A stretch of 18,151 nt of DNA from JBGOUJ01 sp041477005 (GTDB taxonomy: Bacteria > Acidobacteriota > Terriglobia > Bryobacterales > JACQDG01). Each line of letters opens with the position of its first letter. Within the stretch, counting starts at the first letter, position 1. The stretch is taken from NCBI GenBank assembly GCA_041477005.1, contig JBGOUJ010000086.1, forward strand, positions 1 through 18,151. The letters are read 5' to 3'. The notes under the pieces were generated by a model, which was not told where the DNA came from, did not search any database, and saw nothing but the letters and a program-made list of their open reading frames with translations. The translations under genes were made by a program, and so were the position numbers. Positions 7,327 to 13,852 of the stretch are shown one piece after another.

Positions 7327-7971
7327 CTATCGGCTATCAGCAACGCGGATCGGCGGTGCACCGCTGTTCGCTGAGGGCTGATTGCTGATTGCTGACGGCT
7401 GACGGCTGACGGCTGATGGCTGATGGCTTTCGCCAATCAGCGCCAGTTCCTCGAGCTTGGCCCAAATCTTGTCGGCGCTTTGCTCGGGGGTTTCCAGGTG
7501 GGTGTCGATCACGACTTCCGGCCGCAGGGGCTCTTCGTAGGGGTCGGAGACGCCCGTAAACTCTTTAATCTCGCCTGCCAGCGCCTTTTTGTACAGGCCC
7601 TTGACGTCGCGCTCGACCAGCTTTTCCAGCGGGCAGTGGGCGTAGACCTCGACGAAGTGGTCGATTTGAGACCGCACGTGATCGCGAGTTTCGCGGTAAG
7701 GGGAGATGGCGGCAGCGATGGCGATCACGCCGTTGCGGGAAAGAAGCTGGCAGACAAAGCCGATGCGCCGGATGTTGGTGTCGCGGTCCTCCTTGCTGAA
7801 GCCGAGGCCCTTGGAAAGATGGGTGCGCACTACGTCGCCGTCCAGCACTTCGACGCGGGCGCCGTGGCTGCGCAGGCGCTCTTCCAGGAGGCTCGAGACC
7901 GTGCTCTTGCCGGAGCCCGAGAGGCCGGTGAACCAGAGGGTGAAACCTTCGTGGCGAAAACTAGACTGCAT
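7327..7971 (-). CDS. cysC: Adenylylsulfate (APS) kinase
   Basis: CysC phosphorylates APS at the 3' position to make PAPS in the cytosol. The sequence has the P-loop GLSGSGKS (16-23), LDGDVVR (43-49), the R-D-T-N-I-R-R-I segment (63-70), ISPYRETRD (89-97) and the SDPYEEP lid region (142-148). The enzyme proper ends near residue 180 (LEELALIG). The remaining ~33 residues, with seven-residue period (QPSAVSR, QPSAISN, QPSANSG), are translated from the adjacent heptanucleotide array, and the stop at 7327-7329 lies in repeat sequence. The original stop thus appears to have been lost when the repeat arrived or expanded. The ATG at 7971 lies 11 nt inside the end of cysH, so the genes are probably coupled. 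Confidence 0.93.
   Translation of the reverse strand: MQSSFRHEGFTLWFTGLSGSGKSTVSSLLEERLRSHGARVEVLDGDVVRTHLSKGLGFSKEDRDTNIRRIGFVCQLLSRNGVIAIAAAISPYRETRDHVRSQIDHFVEVYAHCPLEKLVERDVKGLYKKALAGEIKEFTGVSDPYEEPLRPEVVIDTHLETPEQSADKIWAKLEELALIGESHQPSAVSRQPSAISNQPSANSGAPPIRVADSR
7338..7371. repeat. Repeat core copy 4
   Basis: Fourth copy, 64 bp after copy 3, with GGTGCACC in place of GATGCACC and TTCGC at the right end. It directly abuts the right-hand heptamer array and contributes codons near the cysC terminus. Confidence 0.7.
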
Positions 7972-8740
7972 TCAGGATTTCCTCCAACAAAACGTCTACC
8001 TCGCGCTGAGTTTTGTCTCGATCGCGTTCCACTTGACCCTGGGGCGAGAAGTGGATCCCGCATTCCTTATTCGCGTCGGTTTCCCACCACCAGCGGCCGG
8101 CGCGTGAATCTTCGCCGGCTTGGGTGGCGCGGGTGCAGGGGGCGCAGCCGATGCTGGTGTAGCCCTGCGCGTAAAGGGCGTGCCGCGGGACCTGGTGTTC
8201 CTGGGTGTAAGCTTCCACCTGCCCGGCCGACCAGTCGGCGAGCGGATTTAGCTTGGCGATGCCGCCGTGGGCGCTGTCGATCTCGACCTTCCGCACCTGG
8301 GCGCGGCTCTCGTTTTGTTCCCGGCGCACTCCGGTGACCCAGGCCTTCAGCGTGCGCAGCTTGCGATCGAGCGGCCGCACTTTGCGGATCTGGCAACAGA
8401 GCGTCCGCTTCCCCACGCTCTCGTAGAACAGGTTCGGCCCGTGGCGGCTCGCCATCGCCTCTACCTCGCGAGTGTCCGGAAACACCACCTCCACGCGAAT
8501 GCCGTAGCGCCGGCGGACCTCGGCCATCAGGTCGTAGGTCTCGGCGGGCAGCCGGCCGGTGTCGAGGGTGAACACCCGCACGGCAGGATCGAGGTGGGCG
8601 GCCATATCCAGGATCACCATGCCCTCGGCCTGGAAGCTGGTGCCGATGGCCAGCCGCGCGCCGAAGGTTTCGAGACCCCATGCAATCACGTCCTGGGCGG
8701 CGGCGTTTTCGAGGGCGGTGATGTTCTGGGCGGCGATCAC
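7961..8740 (-). CDS. cysH: Assimilatory APS reductase (Fe-S type)
   Basis: This 259-residue enzyme reduces APS to sulfite and AMP with electrons from thioredoxin or glutaredoxin. It has the PP-loop-like region GTSFQAEG (33-40), FTLDTGRLP, and the pairs CC (115-116) and CAPC (199-202) that bind the [4Fe-4S] cluster in APS-specific reductases; these are missing in PAPS-specific CysH. The catalytic cysteine lies in KECGIH (Cys227). The start is a GTG at 8740 that overlaps the sat stop codon as GTGA, arguing for translational coupling. An upstream ATG extension would run through sat codons and is not conserved-looking. It is the middle gene of sat-cysH-cysC. Confidence 0.93.
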   Translation of the reverse strand: MIAAQNITALENAAAQDVIAWGLETFGARLAIGTSFQAEGMVILDMAAHLDPAVRVFTLDTGRLPAETYDLMAEVRRRYGIRVEVVFPDTREVEAMASRHGPNLFYESVGKRTLCCQIRKVRPLDRKLRTLKAWVTGVRREQNESRAQVRKVEIDSAHGGIAKLNPLADWSAGQVEAYTQEHQVPRHALYAQGYTSIGCAPCTRATQAGEDSRAGRWWWETDANKECGIHFSPQGQVERDRDKTQREVDVLLEEILNAV

Positions 8741-9828
8741 GCACCCGCTCCCGATGCGAGCAGAATCCGCGCCACTTCGGGCCGTGAGAATTCGGAGGGC
8801 AGCGTCTGGCCCTCGGTGAGCATCTTGCGTACCGCCGTGCCGCTCAACGAGACGTGGTGCTCGGGGCCATGCGGGCAGGTCTTGGGCGAGGTCATGGCCG
8901 CACACTGGCGGCAGTAATGCACCGTATCGAAGAAGATCGGCTCGATGCCCAGCTCACCGGGGGCGAACTCGGAGAAGATGTGCTGCGCGTCGAACGGGCC
9001 GTAGTATTTGCCTACCCCCGCGTGGTCGCGCCCGATAATCAGGTGCGTGAGGCCGTAGTTGCGCCGCACTTGAGCGTGGAAGATGGCCTCGCGCGGACCC
9101 GCGTAGCGCATCCAGGCGGGAAAACCGGCGATCAAGGTATGGTTCGGGGAATAGTAATGCTCGACCAGCGCCCGGTAGCAGGCCAGGCGCACCTCGGCCG
9201 GGATGTCGTCAGCCTTCGTTTCGCCGAGCAGCGGGTGGATCACCAGGCCGTCAGCCGTCTCCAGAGCAACCTTGGTGACGAACTCGTGAGCGCGGTGAAT
9301 CGGATTGCGGGTCTGGAAGCCGACCACCTTCTTCCAGCCGCGCCCGGCAATGAGCGCCCGGACTTCACTCGGCGCGTAGGGCAGCCCACCCGGAATTTCC
9401 AGCCGCCAGTCCGGAGAAACCTCGACCTTTCCGGCGATGCTGAAATCCCCGGCTCCCAGCAGCCAGGCGACGCCGGGGTGTTGAGGGTCTTCGGTGCGGA
9501 ACACGTGGCGGGCATAGTGGCCCTTGTCCAGGGGGAAGATCTCCTGGATGTGGATGCGGCCCGCCGGGCGGCCGGCGCCATCCTGCAGGATCACTTCCTC
9601 GGCCCCGCGCAGGGCGGTTGCCTCTTCGGCGCCAATCGGGAAGATGATCGGGATGCTCCACGGCTCGCCGGTCGTAAGGCGCATCTTCTCAGCCACATGG
9701 CGGACTTCGCGGCTGCCTTGAAATCCGGAGACGGGGAGGTAGCCGCCTTCCGCTAGAAGAAATAAGTCACTGAGTTGCTTGAAGCTGGCCTGGACGGTCT
9801 TTCCAATGCTCTCAATCTCGATAGACAT
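8737..9828 (-). CDS. sat: Sulfate adenylyltransferase (ATP sulfurylase)
   Basis: Sat forms APS and pyrophosphate from sulfate and ATP. The 363-residue product is the single-chain (Sat/Met3) type, not CysDN. It contains the substrate-binding motif QTRNPIHRAHE (172-182), the GETKADDIP segment, GRDHAG (266-271), and a Cys pattern C306-x2-C309-x8-C318 followed by histidines 320 and 324, like the zinc site of some bacterial ATP sulfurylases. It lacks a fused APS kinase, which is encoded separately by cysC two genes downstream. The ATG at 9828 has no clear ribosome site; the 191 bp before the divergent hydrolase gene must hold its promoter, but I see no good sigma-70 pair there. Confidence 0.94.
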   Translation of the reverse strand: MSIEIESIGKTVQASFKQLSDLFLLAEGGYLPVSGFQGSREVRHVAEKMRLTTGEPWSIPIIFPIGAEEATALRGAEEVILQDGAGRPAGRIHIQEIFPLDKGHYARHVFRTEDPQHPGVAWLLGAGDFSIAGKVEVSPDWRLEIPGGLPYAPSEVRALIAGRGWKKVVGFQTRNPIHRAHEFVTKVALETADGLVIHPLLGETKADDIPAEVRLACYRALVEHYYSPNHTLIAGFPAWMRYAGPREAIFHAQVRRNYGLTHLIIGRDHAGVGKYYGPFDAQHIFSEFAPGELGIEPIFFDTVHYCRQCAAMTSPKTCPHGPEHHVSLSGTAVRKMLTEGQTLPSEFSRPEVARILLASGAGA

Positions 9829-10019
9829 ACTAGGGATTAGATTACCACACCCAAAGGAAAGTTGCGATGCGGCGGGCCCAAATCGCCCAAATCTGCTTTG
9901 TAGCCGGCCGGGTAGGCGGTTCAGCGGCTGAGCTCGAGCGCGACTTCCACATCGCCAACTTGAAGAGTGACCATAGCAGCCACCATAGCATTTTACTGCA
10001 CGGCAGGTTGGCTGATACG

Positions 10020-10961
10020 ATGGTTGGGATGGAGAAGAACTCGCGGCGGCGAGCCTGGCTGGGCGGTGTGGGGGTCGTCGGGGTTGGGATCCTGGCTTAT
10101 CGGGTCGCGCCGAAGCTGTGGCACCTGATGGTGCGCGAGACGCTGCGCGGCATCGCTCCGCCGCCAGTCCAACCCGATCCGCGGCGGTGGCCGGATCGAG
10201 GCCTCTATGCGGCTTGGCTGGGTCACAGCACGGTGCTGCTGAAAATCGACGGCTTCACCATTCTCACGGATCCGATATTCAGCCCTCGCGCCGGCGTCCA
10301 CTTCGGGCCGTTCGTGCTGGGAGTGAAGCGGCTGGTGGCTCCGGCCCTGTCCTTGGAGCGACTCCCCAAAGTCGATCTGGTCCTGCTCTCCCACGCCCAC
10401 ATGGATCATTTCGATCTGCCGTCGCTGAAGGGTCTGGAGAGCCGGCAAACCTCGGTGGTGACGGCCTCCCAGACGAGCGATTTGTTGCGGGTGGGGCGCT
10501 ACCGGCAGGTGCAGGAGTTGGGCTGGGGCGCTCGCGCCCGGGTCGGTCCGGTGGAGTGCCGCGCGTTTGAAGTGAAGCACTGGGGGGCGCGAATGCGCTC
10601 CGACACTTTCCGCGGTTACAACGGCTACCTGCTGGAGGCCGGGCGCTATCGCGTTGTTTTCGGCGGCGACACAGCCTGGATCACTTCGTTTCGGTCCCTC
10701 CGTCAGTCGCGGCCGGTGGACCTGGCCATCATGCCTATCGGCACTTACAACCCTTGGCTGCGCAACCATTGCACGCCCGAGCAGGCCTGGCGCATGGGCA
10801 ATGACGCCGGCGCCGAGTTCTTCATGCCCGTGCACCACCGGACCTTCAGGCTGAGCCAGGAGCCGCTCGATGAGCCGATCGAGCGCCTCTACGCCGCCGC
10901 CGGCCGCCGGACTGATCGCATCGCTGTCCAACAGATCGGCCAGGAGTTCCGAGTCGTTTAA
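10020..10961 (+). CDS. Membrane-anchored metallo-beta-lactamase-fold hydrolase, NAPE-PLD/UlaG-like
   Basis: The 313-residue protein has an N-terminal anchor (RRRAWLGG then a Gly/Val-rich helix to ~29) and a metallo-beta-lactamase fold. Metal ligands are seen in HAHMDH (125-130), KHWGA (His187), GGDTAW (Asp217) and PVHH (His272/273), with GHSTVLL at 68-74. Motifs such as LTDPIFSPR, HWGARMRSDTFRGYNGY and NHCTPEQA are typical of N-acylphosphatidylethanolamine phospholipase D-like proteins and relatives. The substrate could be a phospholipid or a small phosphoester, not decided here. No ideal ribosome site precedes the ATG at 10020; the ATG at 10029 is an alternative. An upstream ATG at 9867 would add a non-hydrophobic 51-residue leader and was not used. 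The short direct repeat CCATAGCA (9971-9978, 9983-9990) lies in the upstream region. Confidence 0.85.
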   Translation: MVGMEKNSRRRAWLGGVGVVGVGILAYRVAPKLWHLMVRETLRGIAPPPVQPDPRRWPDRGLYAAWLGHSTVLLKIDGFTILTDPIFSPRAGVHFGPFVLGVKRLVAPALSLERLPKVDLVLLSHAHMDHFDLPSLKGLESRQTSVVTASQTSDLLRVGRYRQVQELGWGARARVGPVECRAFEVKHWGARMRSDTFRGYNGYLLEAGRYRVVFGGDTAWITSFRSLRQSRPVDLAIMPIGTYNPWLRNHCTPEQAWRMGNDAGAEFFMPVHHRTFRLSQEPLDEPIERLYAAAGRRTDRIAVQQIGQEFRVV

Positions 10962-11044
10962 AGTTTAAGGCTGGGCAAAGAGAGGCATGCGCTGGTTCTA
11001 TAGGTTCTATAGCCGCCGCTGCGTTTGCCTTCCGCTGCGAGGCA

Positions 11045-11159
11045 GCGCGGGAGCCAGTCAACGCGCTGCGAAATTTCCGGTTCGTAAGCAACAGAGGTTG
11101 CGGTAGATCGCCACCTTTCGTGAGTACTGGCGACGATCGGACTCGACCGGCTCCCGCGC
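11045..11159. other. Long-range inverted repeat; candidate structured RNA or DNA site
   Basis: GCGCGGGAGCC (11045-11055) is perfectly complementary to GGCTCCCGCGC (11149-11159). The enclosed 93 nt contain the hairpin GCAACAGAGGTTGC and a second imperfect stem (ATCGCCA against TGGCGACGAT) around CCTTTCGTGAGTAC. Nested stems closed by an 11-bp helix are what a compact non-coding RNA would look like. I match it to no known family, and either strand could be the transcribed one. Confidence 0.35.
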
Positions 11160-11174
11160 GCCCACGAAGTTCGC

Positions 11175-11201
11175 ATCCGCCGGCGTCGCTCTCCGGCGGA
11201 T
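11175..11201. other. Perfect 9-bp hairpin upstream of the operon promoter
   Basis: ATCCGCCGG (11175-11183) and CCGGCGGAT (11193-11201) form a perfect stem with a 9-nt loop, ending 15 bp before the -35 element. It may limit read-through from the gene upstream or act as a palindromic operator. No T-run follows. Confidence 0.5.
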
Positions 11202-11216
11202 CCGCTGGCAAATCCC

Positions 11217-11245
11217 TTGAGAGTTCGATGGGCGCGGTGTATACT
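11217..11245 (+). promoter_or_regulatory. Sigma-70-like promoter of the five-gene exported-protein block
   Basis: TTGAGA (11217-11222) and TATACT (11240-11245) are separated by exactly 17 bp; each matches consensus at 5 of 6 positions. Transcription would start near 11252, giving a leader of about 65 nt before the ATG at 11318. A ribosome site AAGGAAG ends 8 nt before that ATG. It is the best promoter in the window. Confidence 0.75.
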
Positions 11246-11317
11246 GGGTGGGAACTGAAATCCCACACAGGGCCAAAATGCAAGTCCTGGCCTAAGATAA
11301 GAAAGGAAGCTGATCCA

Positions 11318-12094
11318 ATGCAACGAAAAACCATCTTATGCGCCGCTGCTGTCGCTGTGGTGTTGACGTCCGCGGCCTCCGCAGATACGTGGAACAAGAA
11401 AACCAAGGTGACTTTCAACGTTCCGGTGCAAGTGCCCGGCGCCTCGCTCAGTGCTGGTACCTACGTTTTCCGGCTGCTGGATTCTGAATCCGACCGCCAC
11501 ATCGTCCAGGTGACGAACCTCCGTGGGAATCACGTTTACGCGACCATTCTTGCCGTTCCCGATTACCGGCTGAATGCCACCAGCAAGACGGTGATGTACT
11601 TCAGTGAACAGGGGAAGGGCGCTCCCGTGCCGGTCAAGTCGTGGTTCTATCCGGGCGACAATTTTGGCCAGCGCTTCGTGTATTCCAAGGCAAAGGCTCA
11701 GGAGATCGCGGCCGCTGTCGCGCAGCCTGTTCCCGCTTTTGAAGCGCCGGCTCCGCCGAAGGCCGATGCCACACCCGCCGAAGTGCTGAAGAGTGTCGAG
11801 CGCGTCGTGATCGTGCAGCCCTCGAAGGCTGAAACTCCCTACCAAGTTGCACAACTGGAGAAACATGATGCCCTGGACACCGCCGGTGTTGATGGCGAGC
11901 CGGTAAAGGAAGAAGCCGCTCCGGTGGCGGTTGCTGCTGCTCGCGCTGCTGCTGCCGCTCCTGCTGTTGCTGCCGATCCTGCTCCGCAGGGGCTGCCCAA
12001 GTCGTCTTCACCGATCCACCTGATGGCGGGCCTGGGCGGATTGGTCCTGGGAGCCTCGGCTGTCAGCCGTTATCTGAGCCGCCGCTTGCGGTAG
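11318..12094 (+). CDS. Exported protein with LPxTG-like sorting signal
   Basis: The 258-residue product has a Sec signal peptide (1-22, ending SAASA before DTW). A conserved-looking beta domain (~24-135) follows with WNKKTKVTFNVPVQVPG, LSAGTYVFRL and SWFYPGDNFGQRFVY; I recall similar domains in many Acidobacteria proteins of unknown role. Residues ~136-225 are a Pro/Ala-rich spacer. The C-terminus has the tripartite layout of a sortase substrate: LPKSS (226-230), a hydrophobic segment (233-249) and a basic tail RYLSRRLR. The motif departs from LPxTG at the last two positions. The adjacent gene is a sortase, so it is the likely substrate. A strong ribosome site and the promoter at 11217 suggest high expression. 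Its molecular function is unknown. Confidence 0.8.
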   Translation: MQRKTILCAAAVAVVLTSAASADTWNKKTKVTFNVPVQVPGASLSAGTYVFRLLDSESDRHIVQVTNLRGNHVYATILAVPDYRLNATSKTVMYFSEQGKGAPVPVKSWFYPGDNFGQRFVYSKAKAQEIAAAVAQPVPAFEAPAPPKADATPAEVLKSVERVVIVQPSKAETPYQVAQLEKHDALDTAGVDGEPVKEEAAPVAVAAARAAAAAPAVAADPAPQGLPKSSSPIHLMAGLGGLVLGASAVSRYLSRRLR

Positions 12095-12118
12095 ACGCAT
12101 GCCGGTCACTGGCTGGTT

Positions 12119-12146
12119 GGGCGAGCCGTTCGAAGCCGGCTCGCCC
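12119..12146 (+). promoter_or_regulatory. Strong intercistronic hairpin between substrate and sortase genes
   Basis: GGGCGAGCCG (12119-12128) and CGGCTCGCCC (12137-12146) form a perfect 10-bp GC-rich stem with an 8-nt loop in the 63-bp gap after the LPxTG-like gene. No T-run follows, so it is more likely an attenuator or a 3'-end stabiliser that keeps substrate mRNA above sortase mRNA than a full terminator. The sortase ribosome site begins immediately after it. Confidence 0.55.
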
Positions 12147-12157
12147 GGTGGTCGCCT

Positions 12158-12877
12158 ATGAAGGTCAGATTGCGCGGAAGTGTGGCACGGAGAGTCGGTT
12201 CGGCTCTTTATGGCGTGCATCTGTGCCTGCTGGTGGCGGGGCTTTTTCTTGTCGGATGGCCGATATTCGTGACCGTGGAGTCCGAATTCGCGCAGTGGTC
12301 GGGATCTCGCCAGCTTGAACGAAACGCGGCCTCCGTACACGCTGCCGGCAAAGCTACTGCAAGCTCAGATCGCCACCCGGCTGACGCCATCGCGCCCGGA
12401 GCGCGCTCCCGGCCAGGAAATCCGTCCCGGCCAGCGGCCGGCTCCGTGTTGGCGAAACTCGAAATCGACCGGCTGGGGCTCTCCCTGGTCCTCCTCGAGG
12501 GCACGGATGCCAGAACGCTGGACAAGAGTATTGGCCACGTGAAGAACACGGCCCTTCCCGGCGAGATGGGGAACATCGGTATCGCCGGACACCGCAATGC
12601 CCATTTCAAGAAACTGGAACGGATACGCCGCGGCGATGTGATCAAACTCCGAACGGGCGCCGAGGAGTTCCGCTATGCAGTCGAGTGGGTCCGCTTGGTC
12701 ACTCCGGACGACATCTATGTGCTGGACCCAACTCATGGTCCCGCGGTCACGCTGATTACCTGCTTCCCGTTCCAGTACGTCGGAAGCGCGCCCCAGCGCT
12801 TCATTGTCCGCGCGCTTCCCGACGCCGAAACTCGCGAGAAACTCGCCGGGCGGGCGAGCGTAGCAAGGCGCCAATAG
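12158..12877 (+). CDS. Sortase (class D-like) transpeptidase
   Basis: The 239-residue protein is anchored by a membrane helix (~17-38, after a basic N-terminus MKVRLRGSVARR) and has a low-complexity linker to ~95. The sortase barrel follows (~96-221) with the three catalytic residues: His145 in AGHRN, Cys202 in TLITC and Arg214 in QRFIV. Sortases cut an LPxTG-type signal and join the protein to an amine. Subclass is not certain; the TL.TC motif and size suit class D or a related Gram-negative group. The attachment target in a diderm is unknown. The ATG at 12158 follows GGTGG by 6 nt. The gene before it encodes a protein with an LPKSS sorting signal, the usual arrangement of a dedicated sortase and substrate. 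Confidence 0.9.
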   Translation: MKVRLRGSVARRVGSALYGVHLCLLVAGLFLVGWPIFVTVESEFAQWSGSRQLERNAASVHAAGKATASSDRHPADAIAPGARSRPGNPSRPAAGSVLAKLEIDRLGLSLVLLEGTDARTLDKSIGHVKNTALPGEMGNIGIAGHRNAHFKKLERIRRGDVIKLRTGAEEFRYAVEWVRLVTPDDIYVLDPTHGPAVTLITCFPFQYVGSAPQRFIVRALPDAETREKLAGRASVARRQ

Positions 12878-12886
12878 GCGCTCCTC

Positions 12887-13852
12887 ATGAGTGCGCGCGA
12901 CAACGCCCTTTCGCTCTCCCTGATCCTCCTCTCGACCGCCTGTCTCCCCACCGGTTGGGCCCAATCGGCCGGCTCACAGGATCCCGGAGACGTTACCATT
13001 TCCGTCGACGTGCGGCGAGTGGTTCTCTACGCGACCGTGCGCGAGAACAAAGCAGGCTCTTTTGTCGGCGACCTCAAGCAGGAACACTACACGGTGAAAG
13101 ATAACGGCCGGGTTCAGGAAATCCGGCAGTTCAAACGCGAGGATGTTCCGGTGGCCATCGGCCTCATCATTGACAACAGCCAGAGCATGATGAATAAGCG
13201 AAGCCAGATTATCGCCGCAGCCAAAGCGTTCATCCGAACCAGCAACCCCCAGGATCAAATGTTCGTGGTGCACTTCAACGACGACATCCGGTTCGCTCTG
13301 CCGCCGAAGACCCCCTTCACTTCCGACCACGCTGCGCTGGAACGCGCGCTGGAGCGTATCACCACCGAGGGCAAGACCGCTCTCTATGATGCGATCCACG
13401 CCGGCTTGCGCCGCTTGCAGGAGTCGAAGCTTACCAAGAAGGCGCTGGTAGTCATCAGCGATGGCGGCGATAATGCCAGCCGCAGGCGGTTCCAGGACGT
13501 GGTGAAAGCGGCCGGCATCTCCGGTGCCCTGCTCTACGGCATCGGCATCTACGATCCCATGGACGGAGACGCCAATCCCGGGGTCGTTCGCCGCCTGGCT
13601 AGCGAGACGGGCGGCGAATCTTTCTTCCCGCAGAAGGTGGACGAGGTGGCCGGCCTCTGCGAGTCGATCGCCCGCGATTTGCGTAACCAGTACATGCTTG
13701 TTTATGCGCCGGGCGACGGGCCGCAGGACGCTTCGTTTCACAAAGTCAAAGTTACCGTCAAAGATCCCAAGCATCGGCGCCTGACCGTGCGGACCAGAAC
13801 GGGTTACTACGGTCCAGCCGCCGAACGCGGCTTCTGGGAGAAACTCCAATGA
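12887..13852 (+). CDS. Exported VWFA protein of the acidobacterial type, intact MIDAS
   Basis: The 321-residue protein has a signal peptide (1-25, ending GWA before QSAG), a short beta region (VDVRRVVLYATVRE, then YTVKDNG) and a von Willebrand A domain. The metal site is complete: DNSQSM (Asp96, Ser98, Ser100), Thr164 in GKTALYDAI and Asp192 in ISDGGDN. The C-terminal RTRTGYYGP is a typical ending of the acidobacterial VWFA group. These proteins probably bind a ligand outside the cytoplasm. AGGCG lies 6 nt before the ATG, within a small hairpin (12868-12881). It starts 9 bp after the sortase stop, and its own stop overlaps the next start as ATGA. It is a paralogue of the degenerate protein at 4280. 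Confidence 0.85.
   Translation: MSARDNALSLSLILLSTACLPTGWAQSAGSQDPGDVTISVDVRRVVLYATVRENKAGSFVGDLKQEHYTVKDNGRVQEIRQFKREDVPVAIGLIIDNSQSMMNKRSQIIAAAKAFIRTSNPQDQMFVVHFNDDIRFALPPKTPFTSDHAALERALERITTEGKTALYDAIHAGLRRLQESKLTKKALVVISDGGDNASRRRFQDVVKAAGISGALLYGIGIYDPMDGDANPGVVRRLASETGGESFFPQKVDEVAGLCESIARDLRNQYMLVYAPGDGPQDASFHKVKVTVKDPKHRRLTVRTRTGYYGPAAERGFWEKLQ

Larger units (their letters stand above)
6965..7430. repeat. Repeat island: opposed heptanucleotide arrays around four hairpin-core units
   Basis: This stretch between the PHP gene and cysC consists almost wholly of repeats. On the left (6978-7047) ten tandem heptamers of the form CAGCNNY occur, including a 32-bp direct repeat (6978-7009 and 7013-7044). 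On the right (7371-7426) eight heptamers of the form CTGANKG or CTGAGGG are the same motif on the other strand. Between them four diverged units of about 64-82 bp each contain a core close to GCGGATCGGC-GATGCACCGC followed by TGTTTGC. The arms share exact inverted stretches such as ATCAGCCGTCAGC, so extended hairpins can form. Heptanucleotide arrays of this general kind are known as STRR elements in cyanobacteria; relation to those is unproven. No convincing gene lies wholly inside. Confidence 0.85.
10962..11317. other. Gene-free intergenic stretch with inverted repeats and a promoter
   Basis: These 356 bp contain no credible gene. They hold a small hairpin (11033-11047, CGCTGC-GAG-GCAGCG), a perfect 11-bp inverted repeat 93 nt apart (11045-11055 and 11149-11159), an internal hairpin GCAAC-AGAG-GTTGC, a strong 9-bp hairpin (11175-11201), and the promoter and 5' leader of the LPxTG-like gene. 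None of the hairpins is followed by a T-run, so a classical terminator for the preceding hydrolase gene is not visible. Confidence 0.7.

Noticed and set aside
7069..7371. Possible CRISPR array
   Set aside because: Spacing between cores is uneven and shrinks (82, 78, 64 bp), the intervening sequence is itself related between units, and no cas gene is present.
7230..7436. Small minus-strand open frame in the repeat island
   Set aside because: Its Ser/Gln/Ala-rich sequence is repeat translation; every frame across the heptamers gives a similar peptide.
9829..10019. Divergent promoters in the sat/hydrolase gap
   Set aside because: TTGAAG (9960-9965) with CATAGC at 18 bp is too weak at the -10, and TAATCT on the minus strand has no partner; not called.
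12119..12146. Rho-independent terminator after the LPxTG-like gene
   Set aside because: The stem is strong but no T-run follows, and the sortase start is only 11 bp further; kept as a regulatory hairpin.
12905..12952. Lipobox in the VWFA protein (STAC at residues 16-19)
   Set aside because: The -3 position is Ser, not Leu/Val/Ile, and a normal signal-peptidase I site (GWA before QS) follows.
12974..13849. 291-codon minus-strand open frame
   Set aside because: Antisense to the VWFA gene with intact MIDAS motifs.
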